Assembly (NCBI GenBank): GCA_958435545.1
Contig: CAUBGU010000034.1
Coordinates: forward strand, 1-15,443
Length of the DNA stretch: 15,443 bases
Reading direction: 5' to 3'
Origin: an uncultured Collinsella sp.
GTDB lineage: Bacteria; Actinomycetota; Coriobacteriia; Coriobacteriales; Coriobacteriaceae
Position numbers and translations under genes: made by a program. Position 1 is the first letter of the stretch. Every line of letters starts with the position of its first letter. Below, piece after piece: positions 12,650 to 15,443 of this stretch. Under the pieces are notes generated by a model. That model did not search any database, was not told the DNA's origin, and was given only the letters and a program-made list of their open reading frames with translations.

Positions 12650-15413
12650 ACTCGGCGCTCTTGAGGGCGCCGACCATGTCGATCTTGTTGAGCGTTCGGT
12701 TGGTGACGAGGTTGACGATAAACGTAAAGACAAAGGAAAGCACTACGGCGAGCACATAACTCAGCGGCTCGACCTCAACGTCAAAGTAGAGCGACGGCAT
12801 CTGCAGAATGTACGTAAAGCTCTCGGCCAGCAGGCTACCCAGCGGCACGCCCAGCGCGGCGCCAATCGCCGTGAGGATCAACGTCTCCTTGTTGACGTAG
12901 TGGTGCACCTCGCCACGGCGGAAGCCCAGCACCTTGATGGTCGCCAGCTCGCGCTCGCGCTCGGAGATGTTGGTGTTGGACAGCGTAAACACCACCACAA
13001 ACGACAGGCACGCCGCCATAAAGGTCACAAGTACCACGACGGAATTGATGATAGTGAAGTTCGCCTCATAATTTTCCCAATGCTCGGCCGTGCTCGAGAT
13101 GGTGAGCCAACCGTCGTTCTTAAGCTTCTTGCTAAACGCAATCTGGTCAGAAGATGAGCCCTTAAGCAGCGCAAAGATGCCGTTAAGACGCGCGCTTCGG
13201 TCGAACGCGCGCTCATAGGTGCTCTGCGTCATATAGAGCGTGTTGCCCAGATAGTTGAGCGAAATGTCGCTAACCTTGACCTTGGCGACGTTGAGCGACG
13301 AATCCTGGACGTGTGCTGTGTCGCCCGGCTGAATCCCCAGCACCAGTTGCGAGCTCTTGCTCAAGTACACGTCCCCGTCACGCAAGGCGAGCGGTTCTTT
13401 GGACTCATCCTCCAGGCGCACGTAGTCACCCAAGTCACCCGTGCGGTCGTCGGGAATCACAATGAGCTGTACGGTCTCGCTCTTGCCGCCAAACGTAAAA
13501 GTGACGTTGTCGGTCATGATCGGCAGCGTCGAAGTCACGGTCACGTCGGAATCCTTGGCCGCGCTTCGCTCGTCGAGCGCCGCGCACGTCTGCGTAAAGT
13601 CATCGGGATTGGCAACCGCCAGCAGGTCATAGCGCGTGATATGCCCGTACTGTTTGGGCGAAAGCGCCACCGACGTATCGCGGATGCCCATGCCGCAGAT
13701 CACGAGCGCCGTGCAGCCGGCGATACCGAAGATGGTCATAAGGGCACGCTTTTTGTAGCGGAACAGGTTACGCGCTGCCACCTTGTTCAAAAAGCCCATG
13801 CGGTGCCAGATAAAGCCGATGCGCTCAAGCAAGATACGCGAGCCGGCACGCGGCGCCTTGGGGCGCATGAGCGAAGCCGGCGTCTCGGCCATCTCGTGGC
13901 GGCAGGCGATAATCGTGGCGCCCACCACGCCCACGGCAAACAGCGCAACCGACACGAGCGACGACACGATGTCGTACGAAAGCAGCATCTGGGGCAGAGA
14001 GTACATGTCATCGAACACCGTAAACAGGAACAGCGGCAGCCCCACAAAGCCGATGATGTTGCCGAGCACGCCGCCGATCAGACAAGCCCACAGCGCATAG
14101 TCCACGTATTTGGACAGGATACGTCCGCGCGAATAGCCGAGCGCCTTGTACAGGCCAATGAGCGTGCGCTCCTCCTCGACCATACGTGTGGCGGTGGTAA
14201 GGCTGATGAGCACGGCGACGATAAAGAAGATGAACGGGAACACCGTGGCGATGGCCTCAATTGACGAGCTATCGCTTTCCACGCTCGAGTAGCTTGCGAT
14301 ATTGCCGCGGTCCTGGATGTACCAGGTGCATTCGCCTAGGTCGGAAAGCTCGGCGCGGGCATCGGCAAAATGCTGGTCGGCGGCGGCGCGGCGCTGGTCC
14401 AGGTCGGCTTGCGCCTGCACACGCTCCTCGCTGCCCTCTGTCATGCGGTTGATGTTATCCTGCTCGATCCCAAAGAGCATGGCGGCCTGGCGCTCGGCCG
14501 CATCCAAGCTTGCCGGCGTGTCGACCGTCAGCTCCTGAGCGCGCGCCTTCTCACGCTCCTCGCGGATCTTCTCGATATTGCCCTTGGCCTCATTAATCTT
14601 TGCCGCGTAGGCATCCGAATAGGAGTTGAGGCTCTTGGCCCCCTCGACGATCACGTGGACCGCGGAGTAGGAAGAAGATGCCGCGGCATCCTCGCTCACA
14701 TAGAACTTATAGTCCGCAGTCGAAGCAGCGCGAAAGGCGTTGACTGTCGAGTCGGAGCTCACATCAGTAGGATCGAGAACCTCGGCCGTAATGGTGTAAT
14801 CGCCCGCAGCAAACTGGTCCTTGGCGCTTTGGTTCGACGAGCTCGCATCATTGGCGGCAAAACTCACCGTATCGCCGAGCTTTTTGCCCGAAGCCTTCAG
14901 GAATTTCGAAGTCACCGCGACCTCGCCGGCGCTCTCGGGCAAATCGCCGCTCACCAGCACCGGTTGATCGATATTCTCTTTGGAAAGGCTCTGCACGACT
15001 ACGCGCTCGCGCGTGGTACCAACGGCGGTATAGGCAGTCTCGGTATAGATGCCCTCGGCCGTCTCGACGCCATCGACCTCTTGGATCGCAGCAAGATCGT
15101 CGCGCGTAAGACCATAGGTCGACTGCACGTTGATGTCATAAACATTCTGCTGGTCAAAGTAAGCGTCGACCGAATCGCACAGATCCTCGCAACCCGCCTT
15201 AAGACCGCACATCACACTCACGCCGAGCGCGGTGATGACCACGATGGACAAGAAGCGCTTAAGACTGCCTCGGATTGTGCGGTAGATGCCACGGCGAAAC
15301 ACCGCCGGCACCATATCGTTTGAGCTTTGGGCAGTGCGGTAGGTCGTAAAATCCTGCTCGCGCTCCGTGTTCTGCGCGTCGCGGCGTAGGCTGTTTTGGC
15401 GATCCTGGTCCAT
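12648..15413 (-). CDS. FtsX-type ABC exporter permease with large extracellular coiled-coil domain
   Basis: A 921-residue permease in the cytoplasmic membrane. An N-terminal helix (about 55-73) is followed by a long extracellular region (74-385) with a charged coiled coil at about 267-357. The first FtsX domain spans about 388-510 with helices near 388-406, 440-463 and 483-503 and the cytoplasmic motif RTLIGLYKALGYSRG (416-430). A second unit starts with a helix at 558-576, then an extracellular domain (580-785), and the second FtsX domain (787-905) with RELATIKVLGFRRGEV (821-836). This matches MacB/YtrF-like or peptide-resistance exporters; cargo is unknown. The ATG at 15413 is five bases past the ATPase stop; an in-frame GTG at 15425 would overlap it. 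Confidence 0.9.
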   Translation of the reverse strand: MDQDRQNSLRRDAQNTEREQDFTTYRTAQSSNDMVPAVFRRGIYRTIRGSLKRFLSIVVITALGVSVMCGLKAGCEDLCDSVDAYFDQQNVYDINVQSTYGLTRDDLAAIQEVDGVETAEGIYTETAYTAVGTTRERVVVQSLSKENIDQPVLVSGDLPESAGEVAVTSKFLKASGKKLGDTVSFAANDASSSNQSAKDQFAAGDYTITAEVLDPTDVSSDSTVNAFRAASTADYKFYVSEDAAASSSYSAVHVIVEGAKSLNSYSDAYAAKINEAKGNIEKIREEREKARAQELTVDTPASLDAAERQAAMLFGIEQDNINRMTEGSEERVQAQADLDQRRAAADQHFADARAELSDLGECTWYIQDRGNIASYSSVESDSSSIEAIATVFPFIFFIVAVLISLTTATRMVEEERTLIGLYKALGYSRGRILSKYVDYALWACLIGGVLGNIIGFVGLPLFLFTVFDDMYSLPQMLLSYDIVSSLVSVALFAVGVVGATIIACRHEMAETPASLMRPKAPRAGSRILLERIGFIWHRMGFLNKVAARNLFRYKKRALMTIFGIAGCTALVICGMGIRDTSVALSPKQYGHITRYDLLAVANPDDFTQTCAALDERSAAKDSDVTVTSTLPIMTDNVTFTFGGKSETVQLIVIPDDRTGDLGDYVRLEDESKEPLALRDGDVYLSKSSQLVLGIQPGDTAHVQDSSLNVAKVKVSDISLNYLGNTLYMTQSTYERAFDRSARLNGIFALLKGSSSDQIAFSKKLKNDGWLTISSTAEHWENYEANFTIINSVVVLVTFMAACLSFVVVFTLSNTNISERERELATIKVLGFRRGEVHHYVNKETLILTAIGAALGVPLGSLLAESFTYILQMPSLYFDVEVEPLSYVLAVVLSFVFTFIVNLVTNRTLNKIDMVGALKSAE

Positions 15414-15418
15414 GGGCG

Positions 15419-15443
15419 CTACCACTCGATCGTCTCGATAGGC
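15419..15443 (-). CDS. ABC transporter ATP-binding protein, C-terminal fragment
   Basis: The last codons read PIETIEW followed by TAG at 15421-15419. A 'PIE-IEW' end is common in ATPases paired with FtsX-type permeases, and the permease ATG follows after five bases, as expected for a coupled exporter operon. Only seven complete residues and the stop are visible, so the call rests mainly on context. Confidence 0.6.

Noticed and set aside
14370..15323. A 317-codon plus-strand frame
   Set aside because: It is antisense to the extracellular domain of the FtsX permease and has no domain features.

Overview
The window is compact, GC-rich bacterial DNA with genes on both strands in short runs and short AT-richer gaps. 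Codon use, the protein families and several repeated intergenic hairpins suggest a gut actinobacterium of the Coriobacteriia, most like Collinsella. That assignment is inference; there is no rRNA or other marker gene here. I see no tRNA, rRNA, CRISPR array, phage gene or insertion sequence with a transposase.

Layout. Positions 1-1950 (minus strand) hold a signalling pair: a PAS/degenerate GGDEF/receiver/HD-GYP protein, and the start of a probable Hpt phosphotransfer protein. Next is a minus-strand alpha/beta hydrolase (2160-2957). Diverging from it is a plus-strand run: a TYW1-like radical SAM protein (3183-3959), a SEC-C-tagged methionine aminopeptidase (4120-5007) and a D-2-hydroxyacid dehydrogenase (5137-6072). 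A minus-strand toxin-antitoxin pair (PIN toxin, RelB/DinJ-like antitoxin; 6306-7170) and an M18 aminopeptidase (7385-8770) follow. Diverging from the peptidase are a membrane-anchored Ntn-type amide hydrolase (8932-10017), 6-phosphofructokinase (10158-11237), and an XRE regulator joined to an 18-residue repeat domain and membrane helices (11671-12591). The window closes with a minus-strand ABC exporter: a large FtsX-type permease (12648-15413) and the last codons of its ATPase partner (15419-15443).

Most genes are independent housekeeping or accessory functions. The clear functional units are the c-di-GMP/phosphorelay pair, the toxin-antitoxin operon and the ABC ATPase/permease pair.

The least explained material is intergenic. 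A 70-nt hairpin occurs twice, with conserved arms, a diverged loop and one compensatory base-pair change. A 40-nt hairpin occurs three times, two copies being identical, and two copies supply part of the stop codon of the neighbouring minus-strand gene. There is also a tandem pair of about 52-bp hairpin units and a 97-nt near-perfect foldback after the phosphofructokinase gene. The most unusual proteins are the XRE-repeat-membrane protein and the four-domain signalling protein whose GGDEF motif and receiver lysine are both altered.
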